64,000 nt of DNA, taken from CANKHA01 sp035699705 (lineage in GTDB: Bacteria; Pseudomonadota; Alphaproteobacteria; Rhizobiales; Xanthobacteraceae). This document shows, piece by piece, positions 36,358-45,250 of this stretch; the first letter of the stretch is position 1; each line of letters starts with the position of its first letter. The DNA is taken from assembly GCA_035699705.1 (NCBI GenBank), contig DASSPI010000066.1, positions 1-64,000 of the forward strand, in the 5' to 3' direction. Under the pieces are notes generated by a model that ran no database searches, had not been told where the DNA came from, and saw nothing but the letters and a program-made list of their open reading frames with translations. The position numbers were made by a program, and so were the translations under genes.

Positions 36358-39333
36358 GTGCCCGCAACGGGATCGATCATAACGCTGCTGTTCAAAATAC
36401 TGGGACGGCGGGTTTTTCTCTCATTCGGCCTCGTTACCTTTCTGATCGTCTTCCTGCTGTCTGCGGTCACCGTCACGTCGCGCTATGCCATGCAGCGCTA
36501 TGTCGCCGACCAGGTTGAGCGGCTGCCATTCGACCTGTCGGTCTACCAGACGGCCGAGGTGCCTCTCGCCGAGCGATTGAGCGGTTCGATAGCGGCTGTT
36601 TCCGGCATCGCGGCAGCGGAGCGTCTCTACTTCTTGCGCACGATCCCGCCTTACGCCGTCGCATCGGTAGTCGACGGCCAGCAGCTGCGCACGCCGTGGC
36701 TCTCTTTGCTGATGGCAACCGATCCAACTCTGCTTCCTCCCGATCTTCGCCCGAGCGGCAATGGAATCTCCCTCGTCCTGGTCGGCTCGAAAGCGCAGAT
36801 GGGCGACGCCCTGCTGCGGTTGCAGAACCGCAAGCGCTTCGAACTGGTCGCCAAGCCGCGCGACGAGCACGCGGAAGCCGATCACGAGCACGACGATAAC
36901 CACGCTCACAAGCACCCGCTCGGGATCGTCACCGTCTCGGCGTCCATTGAACGGGTCATCCGGGTGGACGCCAGTGAGATCAATCGCTGGTTTCTTGAGA
37001 AGACCAGCTCGCCGACACTGGTGCCCGAACTCGGCATGATCCTTGTCGGTTCATGGGACCCGAAGCTGATCCTGAGTTTCGATGCGCTGTCGCGCGGTTT
37101 CATGCATGACCACGGTCATGCCGACATCCACGGCAGTCCTGGCGAATATTTCCCCGAAGTGATTCATCTCGCAAAGCTCGACCGCGCCAACCTGATTTCC
37201 GGATGGGATATCGAAGGCTCGCTGCATCGGATCATCACTACCGGCAGCCGGATGACCGATGACGTGCAGGAAATCACCGCAAGCGCGGCGGTCGATCACA
37301 ATCTCGGCGTGATGTTCCTGCGCATGAGCGACATCGCCAAACGAATTGCCTTGATCAGTCTTCTGGTGTCGCTGCCGCTGTTGTTGATGGCCGGCATCCT
37401 GCTGTCCAACCTGTCGGCTCTGCTGCTGCTCAATGAACGCCGCAAGTTGGGCCTGTTGCGTTTGCGCGGCGTCTCCGGCGGGCTTATTGGCCGGACGCTG
37501 CTGCTCGCGGTCGGGATCGGTGGCCTGCTGGGCGGCATGGCAGGCGCCGTACTCGGAACGCTCTTGCCGCTGCTGATCTATTTCGGCCGGATTCCACCAG
37601 TCGAACTCATCGGCAAAATCCAGGAACCGCTCTACCTCGGATTGTTCCTGGTGGTGGGTCTTGCGATCGCGCTGCTGACCGGACGCCGCTTCATCGCGGA
37701 GGCAATACGTGTCTCGCCGCTCGACGCCTTGCGCCGTACGGCCGTCTCGCAGACCGGCTCGACGCAGGTGCAGGCGGGCCCCTTGCAGTGGCTTGCCTTT
37801 GCATTGGGCGGACTGAAGGTAATCGGTTGGATCGCAGACTACTCGCTCGCCGACATCAGCAGTGAGCCATGGGTAGCGGATGCCGACCGCGCGCTCGACT
37901 TTATCGCCTTCCCGCTTTTCATTTACGGACTCGTTTCGCTTCTTGCCTCTTCCGAATGGCTGATGTCGGCGATCATGAGGCCGGCCGCCTGGGCGCTCGC
38001 CGGCTCGCTCAAGACGGCGTCGCTTCGCCACATGACAACCCGCCGGCACCGGGCCGCGAGTTTCCTGCTGATCGTGGCATTGATGACGAGCCTGGCGCTC
38101 TATCCGACGGTGATGATCGCCGTGTTCGACAACAAGACCGAGCGCGGCGCCCGCGTGCAGCTTGGCGGCCACATGCAGGTGACGCTCAACGCATTGGACC
38201 TGATGCCGGCGGAGACGCAGGCCAAGGGCGATTTGAGCGAGCGTCTCGCCAGCTTGCAGCAAAGGCTCAACCCGCTGCTGGCCGAGCTCGAACGCATGCC
38301 TGAGGTACGGCACGCCACCTATATGGTCGAGGGCCTGGTGGAAGGGCTCTACATGCCGGACCGCGGTTTCAGCGGCCTGCCGATGTATCTAACCGCAGAG
38401 CCGGGCCGTTACCTCGGCTCGGTCTATCACGAGCCGGAACTCGGCCAGCTCGACTCATTTTCCACGCTCATGCATCGCCTCGGCGAAGGCAAGGTGCTGA
38501 GTTCTACTTCGGTCGGCACTTTCTACAAGAAGGGGCTCGACCAGCCGATGCCGGTCGGCCGCACCACGGCTGGCCGGCTTGAGCGCGTACCGTTCGGCGG
38601 CGCCGTGCACTTCCTGCCGGGCGTGCCGCTGCGCACCGTCAATGAACGCGAAGGATTCATCAGCGCGCGCGTCGACTATCTCAATCACCTATTCACCAAC
38701 AGCCCCTACCTGATCGGCGATGCCCGGAACCGGTCCTTTGCGGACCTCGATGTGCTGATCCCGCGCGTCGTTCTCACGATCACCGCCTCGGGCAACGGCA
38801 GTGCCGGTGAATTCCAGGAACGCGTGCTCAAAACAATTGAAATCAAGCCGCTTGACGTCCACGACCTCAATACGGAAATCGCACGTCTCGGCGGCGACAT
38901 GTACATCTATCTCGCTCGTCAGAATGTGCAAATTTATCTGCTGGGTGGGCTCATACTGGCGCTGATCGGCATTTTCGCCGTGGCCTATGCCAACTATGTG
39001 GAAGACCGGCGCACGCTGGCGCTGTTGCGCATCCGGGGAGCGGGTCCGCTTCAGGTCGTGCGCTTCTTCATGCCCAACATCATCGGGCCGTCGGTGGTCG
39101 GTTTTATTATTGGCGCATTGATGGCGCTCGCCGGCGGTTTCGGCATTACCAAGCTGGTGTGGGAGCTTCGGCAATTGCAGACGGTGCTGAACTATCTGCC
39201 GACCCATCTCGCGCTGTCCCAACAGACGGCAGTCATCGGCGGCATCTTGCTGCTGGCGGTGATTGGCATTGCGGTTGCCTTTGGGCGATGGGTGTTCGCC
39301 CGAACCGCCCGGCAAAGCCTGCTTGAAGGGTAG
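36358..39333 (+). CDS. large FtsX-type ABC permease with His-rich segments
   Basis: This encodes a 991-residue inner-membrane permease. One N-terminal helix (about residues 15-38) is followed by a periplasmic domain to about residue 320, a block of five or so helices (about 325-590), a second periplasmic domain (about 595-860) and three C-terminal helices ending FGRWVFARTARQSLLEG. This double-FtsX layout resembles YbbP/LolC-E proteins. Two His/Asp-rich runs lie in the first periplasmic domain, at residues 169-186 (DEHAEADHEHDDNHAHKH) and 249-259 (MHDHGHADIHG), suggesting Zn or other metal binding. The GTG at 36358 is preferred over a TTG at 36340, because GGAGA is well spaced. Confidence 0.87.
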   Translation: MPATGSIITLLFKILGRRVFLSFGLVTFLIVFLLSAVTVTSRYAMQRYVADQVERLPFDLSVYQTAEVPLAERLSGSIAAVSGIAAAERLYFLRTIPPYAVASVVDGQQLRTPWLSLLMATDPTLLPPDLRPSGNGISLVLVGSKAQMGDALLRLQNRKRFELVAKPRDEHAEADHEHDDNHAHKHPLGIVTVSASIERVIRVDASEINRWFLEKTSSPTLVPELGMILVGSWDPKLILSFDALSRGFMHDHGHADIHGSPGEYFPEVIHLAKLDRANLISGWDIEGSLHRIITTGSRMTDDVQEITASAAVDHNLGVMFLRMSDIAKRIALISLLVSLPLLLMAGILLSNLSALLLLNERRKLGLLRLRGVSGGLIGRTLLLAVGIGGLLGGMAGAVLGTLLPLLIYFGRIPPVELIGKIQEPLYLGLFLVVGLAIALLTGRRFIAEAIRVSPLDALRRTAVSQTGSTQVQAGPLQWLAFALGGLKVIGWIADYSLADISSEPWVADADRALDFIAFPLFIYGLVSLLASSEWLMSAIMRPAAWALAGSLKTASLRHMTTRRHRAASFLLIVALMTSLALYPTVMIAVFDNKTERGARVQLGGHMQVTLNALDLMPAETQAKGDLSERLASLQQRLNPLLAELERMPEVRHATYMVEGLVEGLYMPDRGFSGLPMYLTAEPGRYLGSVYHEPELGQLDSFSTLMHRLGEGKVLSSTSVGTFYKKGLDQPMPVGRTTAGRLERVPFGGAVHFLPGVPLRTVNEREGFISARVDYLNHLFTNSPYLIGDARNRSFADLDVLIPRVVLTITASGNGSAGEFQERVLKTIEIKPLDVHDLNTEIARLGGDMYIYLARQNVQIYLLGGLILALIGIFAVAYANYVEDRRTLALLRIRGAGPLQVVRFFMPNIIGPSVVGFIIGALMALAGGFGITKLVWELRQLQTVLNYLPTHLALSQQTAVIGGILLLAVIGIAVAFGRWVFARTARQSLLEG

Positions 39334-39441
39334 CTGCCGCCGTATGTCCCAGCTGGATGCCGACGTCGCGACGATCAGCGCCTTATTGATTGTTTCGACG
39401 TCAAGCACCTTTGCGGGCGGCAGCTTGGCTAATAAGCTAGA

Positions 39442-39470
39442 AGCCACCACCGCGGGCTGTGGCTATTTTC
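39442..39470 (+). terminator. possible terminator of the ABC operon
   Basis: AGCCAC (39442-39447) pairs with GTGGCT (39459-39464), followed by ATTTTC. The stem is short, so this is tentative. The rest of the 377-base gap (39334-39710) holds no gene apart from the promoter candidate at 39575. Confidence 0.35.
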
Positions 39471-39574
39471 TCCTTCATTCGGCCAGGCTATCATGGAGCC
39501 AGGCTCTGAAGTGTAATAGCCTGTAGTTTCTGATATATTTTCCCCGTTCGGCGCGCCAGCGGCCGGTTTCAAGG

Positions 39575-39599
39575 GAAACAACGGGCTTGTTCGCGCGTT
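39575..39599 (+). promoter_or_regulatory. possible EcfG-type promoter of otsBA
   Basis: GAAAC (39575-39579) is followed after 16 bases by an exact CGTT (39596-39599). The -35 box has one mismatch from GGAAC. The predicted start is about 105 bases before the otsB start codon. Confidence 0.4.
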
Positions 39600-39710
39600 T
39601 CTTAAATAAGGTTTCGACCTCACGGCGGCGCGCCGGATCCTGTACAAAGTTCCTTGACTTCGTACGCTCGCGGCCCGGCGCGGCGCTGCAATTTTATTTC
39701 AGGATAGCTC

Positions 39711-40481
39711 GTGAAACTTGATTCCATTGATCCAACCCAGGTCGCTATCCTCCTCGATGTTGACGGCACCTTGCTCGATATCGCGCTGACGCCGCACGAC
39801 GTGCGCGTGCCATCCACGTTGCGCAGGACCTTGGAGAAGCTGCAGGAGCGCACCGATGGCGCGCTCGCGCTGGTGAGCGGGCGTTCGCTGAGCGATATCG
39901 ATCTCATCTTCGCACCGCTCAAGCTTTCGGCGGTGGGCGGGCATGGCGCCGAGATACGGGTGTCGCCGAACAGCAAGCCCAACGGCACCAAGTCGCGATT
40001 TCTGGACAAGAAAACGCGCTCCCGCCTGATCGAGGTGGCGGAGTTCGACGAAGGCATCATCATGGAGGACAAAGGTTTTTCGGTTGCGCTGCACTACCGT
40101 CTTGCGCCGGGCAAAAAGCGTGCAATCGAGGACGCCGTCGCCGCGATTTGCGGCGAGCTGCCGCAGGGCGCGGTGGAGATCCTGCCCGGCAAGGCGGTGA
40201 TCGAGATCAAGAAGAGTGGCTTTAACAAGGGCACCGCGTTGCGCGACCTCATGGCGCATCCGCCCTTTGCCGGCCGCAAGCCGATATTTGTCGGCGATGA
40301 CGTGACCGACGAGGCAGCTTTTGCGGTCGTGCCGGAATTCGACGGGATAGCCATCTCGGTCGGACGCATGGTGCCGGGCGTTGCGCAGCGCTTCGAAGCG
40401 CCGAGCGACGTGCGCCGCTGGCTTGAGCACATCGCCAAGGACGGGTCAGGACGGCCCGGGGAGAGACAACCGGGAGGATAG
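39711..40481 (+). CDS. otsB: trehalose-6-phosphate phosphatase
   Basis: This encodes a 256-residue HAD-superfamily phosphatase that hydrolyses trehalose-6-phosphate to trehalose. HAD motif I is LLDVDGTLLD (nucleophile and acid Asp at about 16 and 18). ALVSGRSLSDID is motif II, KAVIEIKKSGFNKG supplies the Lys, and FVGDDVTDEAAF is motif IV with its acidic cluster. The start is a GTG with CAGGA upstream. otsA begins three bases after its stop with its own GGGAGGA, so the pair is one operon for de novo trehalose synthesis. Confidence 0.94.
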   Translation: MKLDSIDPTQVAILLDVDGTLLDIALTPHDVRVPSTLRRTLEKLQERTDGALALVSGRSLSDIDLIFAPLKLSAVGGHGAEIRVSPNSKPNGTKSRFLDKKTRSRLIEVAEFDEGIIMEDKGFSVALHYRLAPGKKRAIEDAVAAICGELPQGAVEILPGKAVIEIKKSGFNKGTALRDLMAHPPFAGRKPIFVGDDVTDEAAFAVVPEFDGIAISVGRMVPGVAQRFEAPSDVRRWLEHIAKDGSGRPGERQPGG

Positions 40482-40484
40482 TTA

Positions 40485-41909
40485 TTGGGCCGCCTCGTAG
40501 TGGTGTCCAACCGCGTCGCGGTTCCGACGCGCGACGGTAAGAGCCAGGCGGGAGGCCTCGCGGTCGCCCTCCGCTCCGTGCTGAAGAACAATTCCGGCCT
40601 CTGGTTCGGCTGGAGCGGCGGCATCGCTCCGAGCGCCGCAGAAAAACAGACCCACACGACACAGCATGGCGACATATCTTATGTAGTCACCGACCTCGTC
40701 CATGACGATTACCAGGAATATTACAACGGCTTCGCCAACCGGATGCTGTGGCCGATCCTGCATTACCGGCTCGACCTTGCGGAATTCTCCCGCCGCGATC
40801 TCGGCGGTTACCTGCGGGTGAACGTGCATTTCGCCGAAGAGCTGGAAAAGATCTTGCAGCCGGACGACGTTGTTTGGGTGCACGACTATCATCTGATCCC
40901 CTTCGCCAAGACGCTGCGGGAGCGCGGCCACCGCAACAAGATCGGCTTTTTCCTGCACGTCCCCTTCCCGCCTCCGGAAATCCTCACTGCCCTGCCGAAC
41001 CACGACCGCCTGATTCCGCACCTGACCCATTACGACCTCGTGGGCTTCCAGACCCAGAACGATGCCGCCAATTTCGCACGTTACCTGAGCAAGGAATGCC
41101 TGATACCGCGCCGCGACGCCGATACCTTTCTGGCTGGCGAGCATGCCATGCGCATTGGCGTCTTCCCCATCGGCATCGAGACGGTGGAGTTCAACCGGCT
41201 GGCGCGGCGTTCGGTGGTCTCCTCCTTCGTTACCGAGACGGTCACGAGCCTCGCCGGCCGCGACATGATCATCGGCGTCGACCGGCTGGATTATTCCAAG
41301 GGTCTGCGGCTGCGGATGGATGCATTCGAGGACTTTCTCAGCACTCATCCCGATTGGCGGGGAAAGGTGACCTATTTGCAGATCACGCCGAAAAGCCGCT
41401 CCGATATCCGGGAATATGAGGACATGGAGCGGCAGATCGGCGAAGCAGCAGGACGCATCAACGGCGCCTTTGGCGAAGCCGCATGGACCCCGATCCGTTA
41501 CGTCAACCGTGCACATAGCCGCACCGCGCTCGCGGGGCTTTACCGTTCGGCGCGGGCCGCGCTGGTCACGCCGCTGCGCGACGGCATGAATCTCGTGGCG
41601 AAGGAATACGTGGCGGCGCAGGACGAGGAAAATCCGGGCGTCCTCATCCTCTCGCGATTCGCGGGCGCTGCCTGCGAGCTTGACTCTGCTCTGATAGTTA
41701 ATCCCTACGACAGGGAGGGCGTCGCCGCCGCCATTGCGCGAGCGTTGTCGATGCCGCTGGAGGAACGCCGCACCAGACATGATGAAATGTTCCAGGTGCT
41801 GCTGGCCAACGATGTCAAATATTGGGGCGAGCGCTTCATGACCACTCTCACCCGGCCGCACGCCGTGCCGACCTGGATCGTACGCTCAGGCGCCTTCCTC
41901 AACGACTGA
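40485..41909 (+). CDS. otsA: trehalose-6-phosphate synthase
   Basis: This encodes a 474-residue GT20 glycosyltransferase that makes trehalose-6-phosphate from UDP-glucose and glucose-6-phosphate. Motifs are RLVVVSNRVAVP and GGLAVAL (N-terminal glycine loop), WVHDYHLIPFAK, FFLHVPFPPPEIL, IIGVDRLDYSKGL (donor site) and PLRDGMNLVAKEY. The start is a TTG at 40485, two bases before the track-typical GGRL region and directly after a GGGAGGA. It ends inside the 3' end of the convergent GH15 gene (24-base overlap). A divergent paralogue lies at 45721-47232. Confidence 0.94.
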   Translation: MGRLVVVSNRVAVPTRDGKSQAGGLAVALRSVLKNNSGLWFGWSGGIAPSAAEKQTHTTQHGDISYVVTDLVHDDYQEYYNGFANRMLWPILHYRLDLAEFSRRDLGGYLRVNVHFAEELEKILQPDDVVWVHDYHLIPFAKTLRERGHRNKIGFFLHVPFPPPEILTALPNHDRLIPHLTHYDLVGFQTQNDAANFARYLSKECLIPRRDADTFLAGEHAMRIGVFPIGIETVEFNRLARRSVVSSFVTETVTSLAGRDMIIGVDRLDYSKGLRLRMDAFEDFLSTHPDWRGKVTYLQITPKSRSDIREYEDMERQIGEAAGRINGAFGEAAWTPIRYVNRAHSRTALAGLYRSARAALVTPLRDGMNLVAKEYVAAQDEENPGVLILSRFAGAACELDSALIVNPYDREGVAAAIARALSMPLEERRTRHDEMFQVLLANDVKYWGERFMTTLTRPHAVPTWIVRSGAFLND

Positions 41910-43727
41910 CTGGGACTCCGCGCCAGAGGCCGGCGTCTGCTCCGCCCGCTGTTCGACCGGTTTTACTCCCGCAGTCAGGTTGAAGGCGCTGTTGACCAGC
42001 GCGACGTGCGAGAAGGCCTGCGGGAAATTACCAACCAACCTACCCCTGCGAGGATCATATTCTTCGCTCAGCAGGCCAACATCATTGCACAAGCCGAGCA
42101 GCCGGTCGAACAGCTTAAGCGCATCGTCATGGCGTCCCAACAGGATGTAGGCATCCACCAGCCAGAAGCTGCATGCGAGGAAGGCGCCCTCGCCGGGCGG
42201 CAAGCCGTCATCGGTAGTTTCGGTTGCATAGCGCAAGACGAAGCCGTCGACCGTCAGATCGCGTTCGATGGCCTCGACGGTGCCGCGGATGCGCGCATCC
42301 TGCGGCGGCAGGAAACCGACTTCGGCGAGCAGAAGCAGGCTGGCATCGAGCTCGGTACCGTCATAGGCCTGCACGAAGCTGCCAAGCGCTGCGTTATAGC
42401 CGCGCTGGCAGACCTCGTCATGGATCTGGGTGCGCAATTGCCGCCAGCGTTCCAGCGGTCCGGGCAGATTGAATTTTTCCGCGCTCTTGATCGCGCGATC
42501 GAAAGCCACCCAGGCCATGACCTTGGAATAGGTGAAATGCCGGCGCGGGCCGCGCACTTCCCAGATGCTTTCGTCCGGCTCATGCCATGCGCTCTCGAGC
42601 CTGCTCAGCATGGCTATCTGCAGGTCCCAGCCTGACTCCGTTGCCGCCAGTCCGCCAAGCCTGGCCTGATGGAAGGTATCCATCACCTCGCCATAGACAT
42701 CGAGTTGCAGCTGGCGATGCGCGTCATTGCCGATGCGCACAGGCTGGGAATTTTCGTAGCCCGGCAACCAGGGCACCTCCCATTCGGTCAGCCGCCGCTC
42801 GCCCGCGATGCCATACATGATCTGGATCTGGTCGGGACTTCCCGCCACGGCGCGCGCAAGCCACGCTCGCCAGTCATGCGCTTCCTGGTAATAGCCGGCG
42901 TCCATCAGCGCCAGCAGCGTCAGGGTTGCGTCGCGCAGCCAGCAGAAGCGGTAATCCCAATTGCGCTTTCCGCCGAGATGCTCCGGCAAGGATGTGGTCG
43001 GCGCCGCCACGATGCCGCCGGTCGGGGCATAAGTGAGCGCCTTCAGCGTCACCAGCGAACGCACCACCAGCTCCGGGCAGGCGCGCTCGGCGCGGCAGCG
43101 CGCCGCCCAATCGCTCCAGAATTTTTCCGTTATGTTCAAGGCCCGCTCCGGATTCATCGGCCTCGGCGCCGTCAGATGGGACGGCGCATAAGTGAGCACG
43201 AAGGACACGCTCTCTCCGGCGCTGACGGTAAAATCACCCACGGTGGTGAGGTTCTCGCCATGCAGTTGCACCGACGAGCAGAGCAGCACCATGTCGGGGC
43301 CGGCAACGGCACGGATGCCGCCGTCCGGAAGCCGCGTCACCCAGGGCACGATCGCGCCATAGCCGAACCGTAGGATCAACTCGGTATGCATCGCGACCTT
43401 GCCGCGTTCGCCCGTGACGATGCGCACGACGTCGGAGCTGACATCGCGCAGCGGCATGAAATCGGTGAGCTTGACCGCACCCTCTTTCGTTTCGAACGTC
43501 GTTTCGAGGATCAGCGTGTCGCCGCGATACCGCCTGCTGATGCGCGGAGACGGGTCGCGCGGGCTGATCAGCCAACGCCCGTGCTCTCGGGTACCGACCA
43601 GCGCCGCGAAACAGGCATCGGAGTCAAACCGTGGCCAGCACAGCCAATCCATGGAGCCGCCGCGCGACACCAGCACCGCGGTTTCGCAGTCGCCAATCAG
43701 GGCATAATCTTCGATGCGTTCGGCCAT
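41886..43727 (-). CDS. GH15 family glycoside hydrolase (trehalase or glucoamylase)
   Basis: This encodes a 613-residue cytoplasmic GH15 enzyme. An N-terminal beta-domain (MAERIEDYALIGDCETAVLV) precedes an alpha/alpha barrel with IVAAPTTSLPEHLGGKRNWD, YRFCWLRDATLTL (substrate/catalytic region) and EGAFLACSFWLVDAYILLGR (second Glu region). Relatives act as trehalase or as glucoamylase/glucodextranase; in this setting trehalase is attractive but unproven. The ATG at 43727 sits one base after the glucose dehydrogenase stop. An in-frame extension upstream inside that gene is not protein-like. Released glucose would be the substrate of its operon partner. Confidence 0.88.
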   Translation of the reverse strand: MAERIEDYALIGDCETAVLVSRGGSMDWLCWPRFDSDACFAALVGTREHGRWLISPRDPSPRISRRYRGDTLILETTFETKEGAVKLTDFMPLRDVSSDVVRIVTGERGKVAMHTELILRFGYGAIVPWVTRLPDGGIRAVAGPDMVLLCSSVQLHGENLTTVGDFTVSAGESVSFVLTYAPSHLTAPRPMNPERALNITEKFWSDWAARCRAERACPELVVRSLVTLKALTYAPTGGIVAAPTTSLPEHLGGKRNWDYRFCWLRDATLTLLALMDAGYYQEAHDWRAWLARAVAGSPDQIQIMYGIAGERRLTEWEVPWLPGYENSQPVRIGNDAHRQLQLDVYGEVMDTFHQARLGGLAATESGWDLQIAMLSRLESAWHEPDESIWEVRGPRRHFTYSKVMAWVAFDRAIKSAEKFNLPGPLERWRQLRTQIHDEVCQRGYNAALGSFVQAYDGTELDASLLLLAEVGFLPPQDARIRGTVEAIERDLTVDGFVLRYATETTDDGLPPGEGAFLACSFWLVDAYILLGRHDDALKLFDRLLGLCNDVGLLSEEYDPRRGRLVGNFPQAFSHVALVNSAFNLTAGVKPVEQRAEQTPASGAESQSVVEEGA

Positions 43728-43728
43728 G

Positions 43729-44778
43729 TCAGGCTGCGATGTCGATGATGTTTTTGATGTCGCCGCGGCGGTGTTCGAGCGCGTCCTGCCAACGCTCGAG
43801 CGGAACCCGCCGGGTGATGAGCCGGCGCAGCCATGCTTTGTCGGCATTGGCGAGCGCCTGCGCGGCCGCTTCGTAATGCTGGCGATTGCCGTTGACGCTG
43901 CCGAAGACGACCTGATTGCCGAGCACCATGGCGCGGCTCCAGGCACCCACGTCGATTTCGGCCACATGCCCCGCCGGCGTAACCCCGGCGAGGCAAACGA
44001 TACCGCTTGGCGCAACGCGCTGGAGCGCTCCGGTGATGACCGGAAGAGCGCCCGTGCACTCGATCAGGATATCCGGCTGCAGGTCGAGCCCGCCGATATC
44101 GCTGGTGTGATATTTGGCGCCGAGGCCGCGCGCGAGCTCCGGCTTGGGCCCGGTGGCATTGCGGTCGAGAAGATGAACCTCCAGCCCTCTTTGCACCCCG
44201 ATCAGCGCGGCGAGCAGCCCAATGGGCCCCGCACCGGTGACGAGAACTGTTTTCGGCGGCCATGAGCGTGAGCGACGGCCGACGGCATCGATATGATCCC
44301 ATACCTTGGCAACCACGCTGGTCGGCTCGATCAACACACCCAGTATCTCCAGGTCCGGATCGATCTTGATGGCGAATTCCGGCTCAATGCGGAACAGCTC
44401 GGCGCCGAAGCCGTTGCGCGCCTTGATACCGTGCTCGGTGTATTGGCCGTTGAGGCACATGTCCCATTCTCCCGCCGCGCAGGCCGGACATGGCACGGGA
44501 TCAGGGTGCCGCACGAAACCGACGATCAAATCTCCGGGAGCGAAGCCGCTGGTCCGCGGCGCCTGCTCCACCCGCCCGAGGGACTCATGGCCGAGGATCA
44601 ACCGCTCCTGCCCCGGGGGCGCAGCTCCATATTTTCCCGCCATGATCTCGCGGTCGGTGCCACAGACGCCCAGGACGATGGCGCGGGCCAGGACTGAACC
44701 TTCCGACAGCGGCGGCTCCGGCACCTCGTCTAGCCGCAGGGAGTTCGCCACGCCTGGCAGAACCGTCAGCGCCCGCAT
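43729..44778 (-). CDS. zinc-type glucose 1-dehydrogenase (MDR family)
   Basis: This encodes a 349-residue medium-chain dehydrogenase. Zinc-site motifs are GVCGTDREIMAG (catalytic Cys) and LILGHESLGRV (His-Glu), and CPACAAGEWDMC carries a reduced set of structural Cys. The Rossmann motif is VLVTGAGPIGLLAAL. Length and the NGQYTEHGIKARNGFGAELF segment match archaeal-type glucose dehydrogenases, which oxidise glucose to gluconolactone with NAD(P). It is the first gene of the two-gene operon with GH15, so together they would turn trehalose or glucan into gluconate. Another sugar substrate is possible. Confidence 0.85.
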   Translation of the reverse strand: MRALTVLPGVANSLRLDEVPEPPLSEGSVLARAIVLGVCGTDREIMAGKYGAAPPGQERLILGHESLGRVEQAPRTSGFAPGDLIVGFVRHPDPVPCPACAAGEWDMCLNGQYTEHGIKARNGFGAELFRIEPEFAIKIDPDLEILGVLIEPTSVVAKVWDHIDAVGRRSRSWPPKTVLVTGAGPIGLLAALIGVQRGLEVHLLDRNATGPKPELARGLGAKYHTSDIGGLDLQPDILIECTGALPVITGALQRVAPSGIVCLAGVTPAGHVAEIDVGAWSRAMVLGNQVVFGSVNGNRQHYEAAAQALANADKAWLRRLITRRVPLERWQDALEHRRGDIKNIIDIAA

Positions 44779-44878
44779 GCCTGCTGCTCCCGGAAACCAA
44801 AGCTTTCGGGCATGGATTGGCGTCCTTTAAAGAGCGGGGCCGCGTTGGGCCGCGAGCGCGAACGGCAGGAGATCACGC

Positions 44879-45250
44879 ATGCAAGCCATTGGCAAAAAAC
44901 GATGGGCAATACCTGAAGGCTACATCCCCTCGGAGAGCTGCTCGACCGAACGCGCTCTGATTTCCCATGAGACAGCCTGCATCCTGAATACCGGCGACGC
45001 CGAAGCGCATATTATGCTCACCGTCTATTTCACCAATCGCGAGCCGACGACTTACCGGGTCTCCGTGCCGGCACGCCGCACGCTGCATCTCCGGTTCAAC
45101 GACTTGAAAGATCCAGAACCGGTTCCCCTCGATACCGATTTCTCCTCGGTATTCGAATCCGATGTGCCGGTCACGGTGCAGCACACGCGGCTGGATTCGC
45201 GGCGCGCGGAAATCTCGCTGCTCAGCACCATCGCCTATGCTCAGGATTGA
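44879..45250 (+). CDS. sensory rhodopsin transducer family protein (ASRT-like)
   Basis: This encodes a 123-residue soluble beta-rich protein of the Anabaena sensory rhodopsin transducer family. The core is strongly conserved: WAIPEGYIPSES, SHETACILNTGDAEAH, YFTNREPTTYRV, PARRTLHLRFNDL and VPVTVQHTRLDSRRAE. The founding member interacts with a microbial rhodopsin, but most relatives occur without one, and comparative work has proposed that the domain binds small molecules such as sugars. No rhodopsin gene is in this window. Its neighbours are glucose dehydrogenase/GH15 (divergent) and trehalose synthesis genes, supporting a sugar-related role by context. Confidence 0.9.
   Translation: MQAIGKKRWAIPEGYIPSESCSTERALISHETACILNTGDAEAHIMLTVYFTNREPTTYRVSVPARRTLHLRFNDLKDPEPVPLDTDFSSVFESDVPVTVQHTRLDSRRAEISLLSTIAYAQD

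Noticed and set aside
43728..44015. N-terminal extension of the GH15 gene
   Set aside because: It overlaps the glucose dehydrogenase gene and is not conserved-looking; the GH15 family N-terminus starts at MAERIEDYALIG.
44879..45250. A light-sensing system
   Set aside because: The transducer-family protein alone is not evidence of phototransduction; no seven-helix opsin or retinal gene is in the window.
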